A stretch of DNA of 10,107 bases, taken from positions 1-10,107 of the forward strand of contig CAAENW010000227.1 in NCBI GenBank assembly GCA_900757265.1. Reading direction: 5' to 3'. The notes under the pieces are model-generated. The model did no database searches. It was given only the letters and a program-made list of their open reading frames with translations, and was not told the DNA's origin. Shown one piece after another: positions 1 through 5,958 of the stretch. The DNA comes from an uncultured Collinsella sp. Lineage in GTDB: Bacteria > Actinomycetota > Coriobacteriia > Coriobacteriales > Coriobacteriaceae. Numbering within the stretch: the stretch's first letter is position 1; each line of letters begins with the position of its first letter. The position numbers and the translations under genes are program-made.

Positions 1-156
1 GGAGACAGCTGCGCGGGAAAGACGCTTCTCGAGGTACTTGCGGATCTCGAGATCGTTACCGAGGGTCTTAGCGTAATCCTTCTCTGCGAACCAGCGGGAG
101 CGCCAGTTCTCGGTGATGCCAAGACGGAAGCCGGTGGGGTAGACTTTCTGACCCAT
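1..156 (-). CDS. rpsC: 30S ribosomal protein S3 (5' part, cut by window edge)
   Basis: Small-subunit protein S3, which binds 16S rRNA in the 30S head and lines the mRNA entry channel. Only the first 52 codons are in the window; the frame is open to base 1. Translating the minus strand from the ATG at 154-156 gives MGQKVYPTGFRLGI followed by ENWRSRWF, the conserved S3 N-terminus, then the start of the KH-domain-preceding helix (LEIRKYLEKRL). A strong Shine-Dalgarno (AAAGGAGG) lies about 11 nt upstream and overlaps the rplV stop region, so S3 is probably translated right after L22 in the same operon. The fragment is too short and too conserved to suggest any other family. The rest of the gene must lie left of the window. 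Confidence 0.96.
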   Translation of the reverse strand, partial: MGQKVYPTGFRLGITENWRSRWFAEKDYAKTLGNDLEIRKYLEKRLSRAAVS

Positions 157-162
157 ACAGCT

Positions 163-534
163 TTACGCCTCCTTTCGAGGAGCAACGACGACGGTGATGT
201 GGGAAGTACGCTTCAGAATGCGAGAAGCGGAACCCTTGGCGCGGGGACGGATGCGCTTAAGCGTCGGACCCTCGTCAACATAGGCAGCGGCGACAACCAG
301 GTTGTCGGCACGCAGACCGTTGTTGTTCTCGGCGTTCGCAACGGCGGAACGGAGAACCTTCTCGACATCCACGGCGACGGCGCGGTCGCAGAAGTGGAGG
401 ATGTCGAAGGCCTGAGCGACAGGCTTGCGGCGGATCAGATCGACCACCAGGCGGGCCTTGCTGGGGGAAACACGCACGTACTTAGCGACGGCGCGAACCT
501 CGGTGGCCTCAGTTTCAATAGACTTAGTTGCCAT
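163..534 (-). CDS. rplV: 50S ribosomal protein L22
   Basis: Large-subunit protein L22, which binds 23S rRNA and reaches into the nascent-peptide exit tunnel with a beta-hairpin. The 123-residue product has the typical core: [16 protein letters not shown] near residues 20-35, the tunnel hairpin region ([19 protein letters not shown], about residues 87-105) and the C-terminal [10 protein letters not shown] strand. It is slightly longer than the roughly 110-residue E. coli protein because of a short N-terminal extension ([13 protein letters not shown]) with acidic residues. The ATG at 532-534 is preceded by an AGGGGG tract about 10 nt upstream. The gene starts 14 nt after the rpsS stop and ends 6 nt before rpsC, so it is an internal gene of the ribosomal operon. 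Confidence 0.97.
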   Translation of the reverse strand: MATKSIETEATEVRAVAKYVRVSPSKARLVVDLIRRKPVAQAFDILHFCDRAVAVDVEKVLRSAVANAENNNGLRADNLVVAAAYVDEGPTLKRIRPRAKGSASRILKRTSHITVVVAPRKEA

Positions 535-548
535 TTACGGTTAACCCC

Positions 549-809
549 CTATTTGGCCTTGTGGCCACGGAACGTACGAGTCGGTGCGAACTCGCCGAGC
601 TTGTGACCAACCATGGACTCGGTAACATACACGGGCACATGCTTGCGGCCGTCGTGGACGGCGATGGTGTGACCAACCATCTCGGGGAAGATGGTGGACG
701 CGCGGGACCAGGTCTTCACGACGTCCTTCTTGCCAGCCTCGTTCATCGCGGTGATACGCGAGAGAAGGCGAGTCTCCACGAACGGGCCCTTTTTGAGACT
801 TCTGCTCAT
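549..809 (-). CDS. rpsS: 30S ribosomal protein S19
   Basis: Small-subunit protein S19, a 30S head protein that pairs with S13 near the A-site and the inter-subunit bridges. The 86-residue product starts [12 protein letters not shown] and ends in the [15 protein letters not shown] tail. It carries the family core around [30 protein letters not shown], split here as [16 protein letters not shown] and then [14 protein letters not shown]. Length is close to the usual 88-93 residues. The ATG at 807-809 has a clear AGGAG about 10 nt upstream. It lies 32 nt after the rplB stop and 14 nt before the rplV start, the standard S10-operon position between L2 and L22. Confidence 0.97.
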   Translation of the reverse strand: MSRSLKKGPFVETRLLSRITAMNEAGKKDVVKTWSRASTIFPEMVGHTIAVHDGRKHVPVYVTESMVGHKLGEFAPTRTFRGHKAK

Positions 810-841
810 AAGTGCTTTCTCCTAAAACTCGGTATCCGAAA

Positions 842-1672
842 TTACTTCTTACGGCGACGAATGATGTGCTGGTTCGAGACCTTCTTCTTCTTGCGCGTAC
901 GAAGGCCCTTCGTCGGCTTACCCCAGGGGGTAACAGAGGGACGACCAGAGGTGTGGTTCTTGCCCTCGCCACCGCCGTGCGGGTGGTCGACAGGGTTCAT
1001 GACGGTACCGCGGACGGTCGGGCGCACGTTCATGTGACGCTTACGGCCGGCCTTGCCGATGACGATGTTGGCGTGATCGGCGTTGCCGACCTCACCGACG
1101 GTGGCGCGGCAGGTAACGAGGATGCGGCGCATCTCGGAGGAAGGCATACGGACGATAGCGTACTTGCCCTCCTTACCCATCAGCTGGCAGGAGTTACCGG
1201 CGGAACGGGCGATAGCGGCGCCCTTGCCCGGCTGGAACTCAACGGCGTGGATGAGCGTACCGACGGGGATGTCGGCGAGGGGCAGAGCGTTGCCCGGCTT
1301 GATGTCGGCGTCAGAACCGGACATGATGGTCTGACCGACCTCGAGGCCCTTGGGGGCCAAGATGTAGCGCTTCTCACCGTCAGCGTAGTGCAGCAGAGCG
1401 ATGCGAGCGGAACGGTTCGGATCGTACTCGATCGTGGCAACCTTGGCGGGCACGCCGTCCTTGTTGCGCTTGAAGTCGATCACGCGGTAACGACGCTTCA
1501 CGCCGCCGCCCTGGTGGCGGGTGGTGATGCGGCCGTTGTTGTTACGACCGGCCTTCTTGGGCAGGGGCTCGAGAAGAGACTTCTCGGGCTTGGTGCAGGT
1601 GATCTCAGAGAAATCGGAGATCGTCTGCCAACGCCTACCAGCGGAGGTCGGCTTAAGGTGCTTTACAGCCAT
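842..1672 (-). CDS. rplB: 50S ribosomal protein L2
   Basis: Large-subunit protein L2, a primary 23S rRNA binder needed for subunit association and close to the peptidyl-transferase centre. The 276-residue product starts [14 protein letters not shown] and has the expected order: the N-terminal extension, [16 protein letters not shown] near residues 53-68, the OB-fold and SH3-like middle, and the C-terminal [13 protein letters not shown] segment holding the conserved histidine of the functional loop. The tail is very basic (RTRKKKK, then IIRRRKK). The start is the ATG at 1670-1672, with an AAAGGGA site about 6 nt upstream. The frame stays open 25 codons further upstream, but that stretch has no L2 similarity. 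Unlike its neighbours, it follows a 179-nt structured gap after rplW, which may carry an internal promoter or control element. Confidence 0.97.
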   Translation of the reverse strand: MAVKHLKPTSAGRRWQTISDFSEITCTKPEKSLLEPLPKKAGRNNNGRITTRHQGGGVKRRYRVIDFKRNKDGVPAKVATIEYDPNRSARIALLHYADGEKRYILAPKGLEVGQTIMSGSDADIKPGNALPLADIPVGTLIHAVEFQPGKGAAIARSAGNSCQLMGKEGKYAIVRMPSSEMRRILVTCRATVGEVGNADHANIVIGKAGRKRHMNVRPTVRGTVMNPVDHPHGGGEGKNHTSGRPSVTPWGKPTKGLRTRKKKKVSNQHIIRRRKK

Positions 1673-1851
1673 TACAATCCCTTTCAATAGGAATCCGTTA
1701 GCCATTGCAGACAGGGATTCGAGGTTCTGCCTCGGGTGCGATGACACCGGACGTATACACGGTTCCGGGCGTGTCCATTTTATACGCCCGAAACCTTGAG
1801 CTCTCGCCTCCCCTATTTGGGAGGCATGAGCTCACTCAACAGCAGCGAGTC
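1673..1851 (-). promoter_or_regulatory. Structured rplW-rplB intergenic region
   Basis: This 179-nt non-coding gap lies inside the ribosomal operon. Two inverted repeats are visible. The larger has arms GAGCTC plus GCCTCCC at 1798-1812 and GGGAGGC plus GAGCTC at 1819-1833, with a 2x2 mismatch and a 6-nt loop. The second has arms CGGGCGT at 1766-1772 and ACGCCCG at 1784-1790 around an 11-nt AT-rich loop. Neither is followed by a U-run on the minus strand, so they are not classical intrinsic terminators. One copy of the 26-bp motif also found upstream of rplC lies at 1753-1778, partly overlapping the second hairpin. It could be an internal promoter or control leader for rplB onward, or an RNA-processing site. 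The function is inferred only. Confidence 0.45.
1753..1778 (-). repeat. 26-bp motif, copy 1 (upstream of rplB)
   Basis: Matches the copy at 3618-3643 in 23 of 26 positions by eye, in the same orientation. Both begin, on the plus strand, with GTATACACGG and share the block CGGGCGT and the end TCCAT. It lies about 80 nt upstream of the rplB start. Read on the minus strand, it ends in GTGTATAC, which resembles a -10 element, but no good -35 is visible. It may be a shared regulatory site for the two blocks of ribosomal genes. Confidence 0.5.
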
Positions 1852-2139
1852 TTAGGCCTGGTTGCCAAAGACCTCGATGGTGTCGCCCTCGGCCAGCGTG
1901 ACGATGGCCTTCTTCCAAGAACGGGTCTTGCCGGCGACATAGCGCACGCGCTTGGTCTTGGGCTTGACCGTCAAGGTGTTCACGCGAACGACCTTGACGC
2001 CGAAGATCTCCTCGACAGCGTCCTTGATCTGATACTTGTTAGCATCCTTGGCGACCTCGAACGTGTACTTGTTCTGCTCCATGCCGGAGAAGGAACGCTC
2101 GGACACGATCGGACGGATGATGATCTCGTGGGCGGTCAT
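1852..2139 (-). CDS. rplW: 50S ribosomal protein L23
   Basis: Large-subunit protein L23, located at the peptide exit port, where it forms the docking site for trigger factor and SRP. The 95-residue product begins MTAHEIIIRPIVSERSFSGM and includes the family segments YTFEVAKDANKYQIKDAVEEIF (interrupted here: YTFEVAKDANKYQIK, then DAVEEIFGVKVVRVNT) and KPKTKRVRYVAGKTRSWKKA. Length is typical. The ATG at 2137-2139 abuts the rplD TAA, so the two genes are probably translationally coupled. A GGGGAGG site about 11 nt upstream lies inside the end of rplD. Its 3' side is the unusual structured gap before rplB. Confidence 0.97.
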   Translation of the reverse strand: MTAHEIIIRPIVSERSFSGMEQNKYTFEVAKDANKYQIKDAVEEIFGVKVVRVNTLTVKPKTKRVRYVAGKTRSWKKAIVTLAEGDTIEVFGNQA

Positions 2140-2766
2140 TTATGCAAGCACCTCCCCGAAGTGAGCGGCGATGTCGGCGGGCATCAGCACAGCGTTGTTG
2201 TTGACGAGATCGTAGGTGTTGGCCTCGTCAGCGGTGATGATGAACGTCTTGGGAATGTTGCGGAACGACAGGTAGGCGTTGACGTCCTCATCGCGAACGA
2301 TGATGGTCAGACGCTTGCCCTCAAGGCCGAGAGCCTTGAGCATGGCGACGGCAGCCTTGGTGGAAGGCTTCTCGAAGCCGTAGTCGTCGACGAGCACGAG
2401 CTCGCCATCGGCCAGCTTGGCGGACAGCGCGGAGCGCATAGCCAGCTTGACCTCCTTGTTGTTCATACGCTTAGCGTAGGAACGGGGCTTGGGGGCGAAG
2501 ACGACGCCACCGTGACGCCACTGGGCAGCACGGATGGAACCCTGGCGGGCACGGCCGGTGCCCTTCTGACGCCAAGGCTTCTTGCCGCCACCGGAAACCT
2601 CAGAGCGACCCTTAGCAGACTGGGTGCCCTGACGCCAAGAGGCCATCTGGCACTTGACGATGTGGTGCATAACGTGGATGTTCGGCTCGATGCCGTACAC
2701 CTCAGCGGCGAGCTCGGCCTCGGCGACCTTCTTGCCCTCGCTGTTCTTTACTTCAAACTTTGCCAT
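2140..2766 (-). CDS. rplD: 50S ribosomal protein L4
   Basis: Large-subunit protein L4, which folds on 23S rRNA and sends a long loop into the exit tunnel next to L22. In E. coli it also represses the S10 operon by binding its leader RNA. The 208-residue product shows the tunnel-loop signature near residues 60-85 (WRQKGTGRARQGSIRAAQW, then RHGGVVFAPKPRSYAKRMN) and the C-terminal Rossmann-like half ending in IAAHFGEVLA. The ATG at 2764-2766 has AAGGAG about 9 nt upstream, and rplC ends 46 nt before it. The stop directly abuts the rplW start. Autogenous control here would have to act on an rplC-headed leader, since rpsJ is not upstream; that is inference. Confidence 0.97.
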   Translation of the reverse strand: MAKFEVKNSEGKKVAEAELAAEVYGIEPNIHVMHHIVKCQMASWRQGTQSAKGRSEVSGGGKKPWRQKGTGRARQGSIRAAQWRHGGVVFAPKPRSYAKRMNNKEVKLAMRSALSAKLADGELVLVDDYGFEKPSTKAAVAMLKALGLEGKRLTIIVRDEDVNAYLSFRNIPKTFIITADEANTYDLVNNNAVLMPADIAAHFGEVLA

Positions 2767-2812
2767 TTAAGTGTTCTCCTTGGTATGACGCTGGGCTAAA
2801 TGGGCTGGGCCC

Positions 2813-3433
2813 TTAGGCCATACGGATGGCGACGAGACCATTCTTGGCACCCGGGACAGCGCCCTTGACCAAGATGAGGTTCTGCTCGGCATCGATGCGG
2901 ACAACGGAAAGGTTCTTGACGGTAACGCGCTCGTTACCCATGTGACCGGCCATCTTGACGCCCTTGAGGACGCGCGCAGGATAGGCGCACTGACCGATAG
3001 AACCGGGGTGACGCTGGAAGTGAGAACCATGCGTCATAGGACCGCGGCGCTGACCCCAGCGCTTGATGCGACCCTGGAAGCCCTTACCCTTGGAGGTACC
3101 GATGACGTCGACCTTCTCGACATCAGCGAAATCAGCGACGGTGACGACCTCGCCGACCTTGTGCTCCTCGCCGTTCTCGACGCGGACCTCACGAAGGAAG
3201 CGGACAGGCTCGACGCCAGCCTTGGCGAAGTGACCAGCCATGGGCTTGTTCACGTTCTTGGCCTTGATGTCGCCGAAACCGATCTGGACGGCGTCATAGC
3301 CGTCGGTTGCCTGAGTTTTAACCTGCGAGACAGCGCAGGGGCCAGCCTGGATGACCGTGACGGGAACGACGTTATCGTCCTCGTCCCAAACCTGGGTCAT
3401 GCCAATCTTGCGGCCGAGAATCATGCTGATCAA
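2813..3433 (-). CDS. rplC: 50S ribosomal protein L3
   Basis: Large-subunit protein L3, an early assembly protein that binds the 3' end of 23S rRNA and reaches toward the peptidyl-transferase centre. The 206-residue product starts [18 protein letters not shown]. It contains the conserved central loop [13 protein letters not shown] (the glutamine in that region is methylated in E. coli) followed by [17 protein letters not shown] use the TTG at 3431-3433 because family members often have about three residues before ILGRK. The ATG at 3422-3424 is the alternative, and neither has a strong Shine-Dalgarno. It is the first gene of the ribosomal block here: no rpsJ precedes it, and about 600 nt of non-coding sequence separates it from the exporter gene upstream. 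Confidence 0.96.
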   Translation of the reverse strand: MISMILGRKIGMTQVWDEDDNVVPVTVIQAGPCAVSQVKTQATDGYDAVQIGFGDIKAKNVNKPMAGHFAKAGVEPVRFLREVRVENGEEHKVGEVVTVADFADVEKVDVIGTSKGKGFQGRIKRWGQRRGPMTHGSHFQRHPGSIGQCAYPARVLKGVKMAGHMGNERVTVKNLSVVRIDAEQNLILVKGAVPGAKNGLVAIRMA

Positions 3434-3453
3434 GATATGATCCCAACTCTCGC

Positions 3454-3505
3454 GTGGTCTTGGGACAATGCGTACACCACCGAGCGTACGCCCCTAGAGG
3501 ACCAC
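3454..3505 (-). promoter_or_regulatory. Predicted leader hairpin of rplC mRNA
   Basis: Two nested inverted repeats form one extended stem. The outer arms are GTGGTC at 3454-3459 and GACCAC at 3500-3505. The inner arms are GCGTAC at 3470-3475 and GTACGC at 3486-3491, around a 10-nt loop. A further GGG/CCC pairing lies between them. It would fall in the 5' leader if transcription starts near the proposed promoter. A protein-binding site for autogenous control is possible, but nothing in the sequence identifies the ligand. Confidence 0.4.
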
Positions 3506-3529
3506 TACTTACACGACGTGCTCCCCAGT

Positions 3530-3557
3530 CTTGTATTACGCCCGGACTACCTGACAA
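3530..3557 (-). promoter_or_regulatory. Candidate sigma-70-type promoter for the rplC operon
   Basis: On the minus strand, TTGTCA (3552-3557; five of six to TTGACA) is separated by 16 nt from TACAAG (3530-3535; four of six to TATAAT). Transcription would start near 3523, giving a leader of about 90 nt that contains the 3454-3505 hairpin. The surrounding sequence is more AT-rich than the genes. This is based on consensus match only. Confidence 0.4.
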
Positions 3558-3617
3558 CCCTATTAAGCAGGCATTTTGTCCAGCCAGAATACTCCCCTGG
3601 TTTCACACAGCTGTTTA

Positions 3618-3643
3618 GTATACACGGCTGCGGGCGTATCCAT
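3618..3643 (-). repeat. 26-bp motif, copy 2 (upstream of rplC)
   Basis: Same-orientation partner of the element at 1753-1778, with three mismatches in 26. It sits about 185 nt upstream of rplC. On the minus strand its end plus the next base reads TATACT (3617-3622), a good -10 hexamer, but the region 16-18 nt before it lacks a convincing -35. The part of copy 1 that forms a hairpin is not matched here, so the conservation is of the motif itself and not of the stem-loop. Confidence 0.5.
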
Positions 3644-3702
3644 CGAGATTCATATTTCACTCACATTGTTTACGCAGGTAAAGTGCGCGGAGTCGCCTGG
3701 GG

Positions 3703-3747
3703 CCGGCAGAGCGGCGGCGAAATATATTAAGGTTGCTGCTCTGCCGG
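3703..3747. repeat. 10-bp perfect inverted repeat
   Basis: Arms CCGGCAGAGC (3703-3712) and GCTCTGCCGG (3738-3747) flank a 25-nt spacer with an AT-rich core (AATATATTAA at 3721-3730). There is no T-run on either side, so it does not look like an intrinsic terminator. It could be a protein-binding site, a cruciform or a remnant of mobile DNA; nothing in the sequence decides between these. Confidence 0.45.
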
Positions 3748-4032
3748 GCTTGGGAGACGACACGTTGACGCCTGCTTAACTCTGCTCGCTCAGGCTAAAG
3801 ACTTTGTTGGGGATCCACTATTTGTTGGAGGGTGAATTTGCTTTGAAGCGGTTTGCCTTCCGCCTGTGGCTTTTTTGAATTGGCGGCTGACGCTGCCGCG
3901 ACTTATTGCCAAGAGGACTTCAACACCATCGGCGCTCATGAGACGAGCGGGACACGGCGACCTCCTCAAGGCAGAAGAGGAAGGCCCGCGCTCCAGCTCC
4001 ATTATCGCGGCATCCCGTTTCGGGGCGAAGAA

Positions 4033-4830
4033 CTAGAGCACCGAGAACCGGATGAAATTGTACGTGCAGATCACGATGATGAGCACGAGGGCGAACACGT
4101 AGAGCTTATCGACCGCCGCCGAGTCCATCCGGCGCAGCAGGCGGCGCCCCACGACCGACCCAAGCACCGCCATCGCCGCCATGCCCAGCAGGACCACGGG
4201 GAGGAACGCGGGCACGCTGCCCGTGGCCAGCGTGTAGATGAGGCTCGCCGTCTGCGAGAACGCGATGATGAACAGCGACGCCTGCGCGGCGGGCTTGCTC
4301 TCCATGGCGAAGAAGAAGACGAGGATGGCCAGGTTGAAGGGGCCGCCGCCGATGCCGAGGAAGGACCAGCACGCCCCGGCGCAGAACCCTATGAGCGCCT
4401 GCGCCCACGCATTCTCGAGCTTGAGGCCCTTGATGCGCGCCTTGTTGAGCGTGTAGGCCAGCACGAGGACGGCGAGCACGATGAGCACGGCGGCCTGGAC
4501 CGCGCCGACGAGCTCGGCGTCGGGGAACACGGACCCCAGCCGGTTGAACAACATCTTGCCGATCACGCCGCCCACCGCGGAGCTGACGGCGATGGGCGAC
4601 ATCGCCCGCGCGTCGATATCAGACTGCCCGCTCGCCGCGTTCTGCGCGAGCGTGGAGAGCGACATGATGAGCACCGACATGCTCGAGAGGAAGCTCACCG
4701 TGCTCACGCTCATGACGTTCATCGCGTCGACCACGGGCTTGATGATCACGCCGCCGCCGATGCCACAGAGCGGCCCCAGAAGCGACGCCAGGAAGCATAC
4801 CGCGAAGACCAAGATGTATTGAGGACCCAT
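4033..4830 (-). CDS. TauE/SafE-family sulfur-anion exporter
   Basis: Integral membrane protein of the TauE/SafE (formerly DUF81) family, whose characterised members move sulfite, sulfoacetate or other sulfur-containing anions, often outward. The 265-residue product has about eight hydrophobic segments. It carries the family's two-fold internal repeat: GIGGG near residues 23-27 followed by KPVVDAM, and GIGGG near 159-163 followed by PFNLAIL. Length is typical. The ATG at 4828-4830 has AGGAG about 9 nt upstream. It lies downstream of two sulfatases and their maturase, so exporting sulfate or sulfite released in the cytoplasm is the likely job. The substrate is inferred from context. A decayed paralogue lies just upstream, so this may be the surviving copy of a tandem duplication. 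Confidence 0.88.
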   Translation of the reverse strand: MGPQYILVFAVCFLASLLGPLCGIGGGVIIKPVVDAMNVMSVSTVSFLSSMSVLIMSLSTLAQNAASGQSDIDARAMSPIAVSSAVGGVIGKMLFNRLGSVFPDAELVGAVQAAVLIVLAVLVLAYTLNKARIKGLKLENAWAQALIGFCAGACWSFLGIGGGPFNLAILVFFFAMESKPAAQASLFIIAFSQTASLIYTLATGSVPAFLPVVLLGMAAMAVLGSVVGRRLLRRMDSAAVDKLYVFALVLIIVICTYNFIRFSVL

Positions 4831-4864
4831 CCGAACAAGCTCCTATCGATCGAGCAACACCCTA

Positions 4865-4953
4865 TGCAACGAATTGCAAGCGTTCGTATCATTCAAAACC
4901 GCAGCGTATGGTTGTGGACTTTTACATATCTCGAACGCTGCTGCGCGATATGT
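4865..4953. promoter_or_regulatory. Cluster of inverted repeats upstream of the exporter gene
   Basis: The 230-nt gap between the exporter (start 4830) and the decayed paralogue holds three dyads: TGCAA/TTGCA (4865-4869 and 4874-4878), AGCGTTCG/CGAACGCT (4879-4886 and 4932-4939), and ACATATC/GATATGT (4924-4930 and 4947-4953). Their density 35-125 nt upstream of the start suggests operator sites, so the exporter may have its own promoter. No confident -35/-10 pair was found, and no gene lies in the gap. Confidence 0.3.
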
Positions 4954-5060
4954 CCCTATTTACGCCGCTCATGCGGAGCACCGTTGCGCCAAGGGCTAGG
5001 CGTCCCCGCCAATCTGCCTGCCGAGTCCATCAATGGCCCGCGCACCGTCTCGACACGCCG

Positions 5061-5310
5061 CTAGTAGTTAGCGAAGTAATCCTGGTTGAAGATGCACGCG
5101 TAGACGACGTCGAGCAGCAGCGCGGTGGAAACGCTCATGGCGAAGTGCCCGATGTTGTCCTCGCGGTGCATCCGGACAGGAAGTTGATGGTCGCCACGTC
5201 GGCGACACCCACGGCGTCCATCACGGGCTTAATGATGATGCCCCGCCGACACCGCAGATGGCACTGATGGTAGAGGCGAAAAACGCAATGGCGAATACGA
5301 TTGCTAGCAT
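5061..5310 (-). pseudogene. Decayed TauE/SafE paralogue (frameshift plus internal deletion)
   Basis: Remnant of a second TauE/SafE gene. From the ATG at 5308-5310 the minus strand encodes MLAIVFAIAFFASTISAICGVGG, which parallels the intact exporter's N-terminus (ILVFAVCFLASLLGPLCGIGGG). One base seems to be missing from a G-run (plus-strand CCCC at 5241-5244). In the restored frame it continues IIIKPVMDAVGVADVATINFLSG, again matching the paralogue. The frame then jumps. A third-frame stretch, RMHREDNIGHF then AMSVSTALLLDVVYACIFN, runs to the TAG at 5061-5063 and resembles the last membrane helix of the family. About 190 central codons are therefore gone. The start lies 21 nt after the stop of the preceding gene, so the intact gene once belonged to the same operon. 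No functional protein is expected. Confidence 0.8.
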
Positions 5311-5331
5311 ATGAAGCGCCTAGACTCTTCC

Positions 5332-5943
5332 CTACTTGTCAGGCATGGCTGCTGCGAGCGTCCGCTCAGCGCGCTCGCAATAGGACGCGGCGCGCCCCTC
5401 GTCACCCTTGTTCTCGTACTGAACCGAGAGCATCTGGCAGAGCAGGGCCTCTTCCATGCCAGCCGCCTCCGACAACGCGCGCTCCATCTCGTCGATATAG
5501 GCATACGAGCCCTTGAGGAAGACGTCATAGGTGCGACGGTCGGCACGCGCAGCCTCGCGATCACCGTGCTCCTCGAGGTAGGAGAGCACCTCGCGTGCGT
5601 GGGGCTCATCCCCGATCTCCACGTAGAAGGAGAACGCCTTTGCCGCCAGCGCGAGTGTCTGCTCCTCGCTCATCTTGAGCGAACCCATCTCGCGGATGAT
5701 GCGCTCGGATGCCTCGACGTCATCCATGGCAAGAGCTGCGTTCAAGCGCATGAAAAGCACGTTGTACTTGGGGTACAGCACGCTAGTGAGCGGGCGGTTC
5801 AGGACCTTGAGGTAGTTGTTGAGGTCGCCCTCGCGCAGGTACGCCTCGAGCTTGGCGAAGGTTGTGCGCTTTTGGACCTCCATGTAAATGGTGAACCCGA
5901 CCGCAACCACTACGACCACAATGCCGATCGTCTTCATATCCAT
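5332..5943 (-). CDS. Membrane-anchored helical-repeat protein of unknown function
   Basis: I do not recognise a named family. The 203-residue product has one N-terminal hydrophobic helix (about residues 5-21, IGIVVVVVAVGFTIYM), then basic residues (QKR, K31), which by the positive-inside rule suggests that the rest is cytoplasmic. The remainder is almost entirely predicted helix with a TPR-like pattern of paired helices: small residues at helix contacts, for example LNAALAMDD near 67-75, ALAAKAFSFYVEIGD near 98-112 and QYENKGDEGRAASYCERA near 175-192. A scaffolding or protein-protein contact role is plausible. Its ATG (5941-5943) is 15 nt after the upstream sulfatase stop, with a weak AAAGG site at the junction, so it is likely co-transcribed with the sulfatase and probably translationally linked. 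A function in the sulfatase pathway is inferred from position only. Confidence 0.8.
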   Translation of the reverse strand: MDMKTIGIVVVVVAVGFTIYMEVQKRTTFAKLEAYLREGDLNNYLKVLNRPLTSVLYPKYNVLFMRLNAALAMDDVEASERIIREMGSLKMSEEQTLALAAKAFSFYVEIGDEPHAREVLSYLEEHGDREAARADRRTYDVFLKGSYAYIDEMERALSEAAGMEEALLCQMLSVQYENKGDEGRAASYCERAERTLAAAMPDK

Positions 5944-5958
5944 GGATAGGCCTTTCTC

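Larger units (their letters stand above)
3434..4032. other. Non-coding interval between the exporter and rplC
   Basis: About 600 nt with no gene I can support. Its rplC-proximal half is AT-richer and holds the candidate promoter, the leader hairpin, motif copy 2 and a 10-bp inverted repeat. In the exporter-proximal half, a 70-codon minus-strand frame (3790-4002) has no recognisable domain, no good ribosome binding site and a composition unlike the neighbours. I could not find rpsJ in any frame. No clear intrinsic terminator follows the exporter; the only small stem near its end is CCCG-TTT-CGGG at 4014-4024, without a U-run. The interval may be a rearrangement junction between the ribosomal operon and the sulfatase locus. 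Confidence 0.5.

Noticed and set aside
1673..1747. 25-codon N-terminal extension of rplB
   Set aside because: The stretch lacks L2 similarity, and the ATG at 1670-1672 has a proper ribosome binding site and the canonical MAVK start.
1705..2799. Plus-strand open frame (364 codons) opposite rplW and rplD
   Set aside because: Antisense of two highly conserved ribosomal genes and the gap between them.
3848..3876. Plus-strand T-run (TTTTTT at 3871-3876) as an intrinsic terminator
   Set aside because: The only stem before it is 3-4 bp and not adjacent to the T-run, and no plus-strand gene ends there.
3790..4002. 70-codon minus-strand frame in the interval before rplC
   Set aside because: A short stretch (SRQFKKATG) vaguely recalls AraC-type HTH tails, but there is no second helix, no good ribosome binding site and no length to support a gene or a confident remnant.
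3853..5064. Plus-strand open frame (403 codons) opposite the exporter
   Set aside because: Extremely rich in Arg, His, Glu and Asp because it is the reverse frame of a hydrophobic membrane protein.
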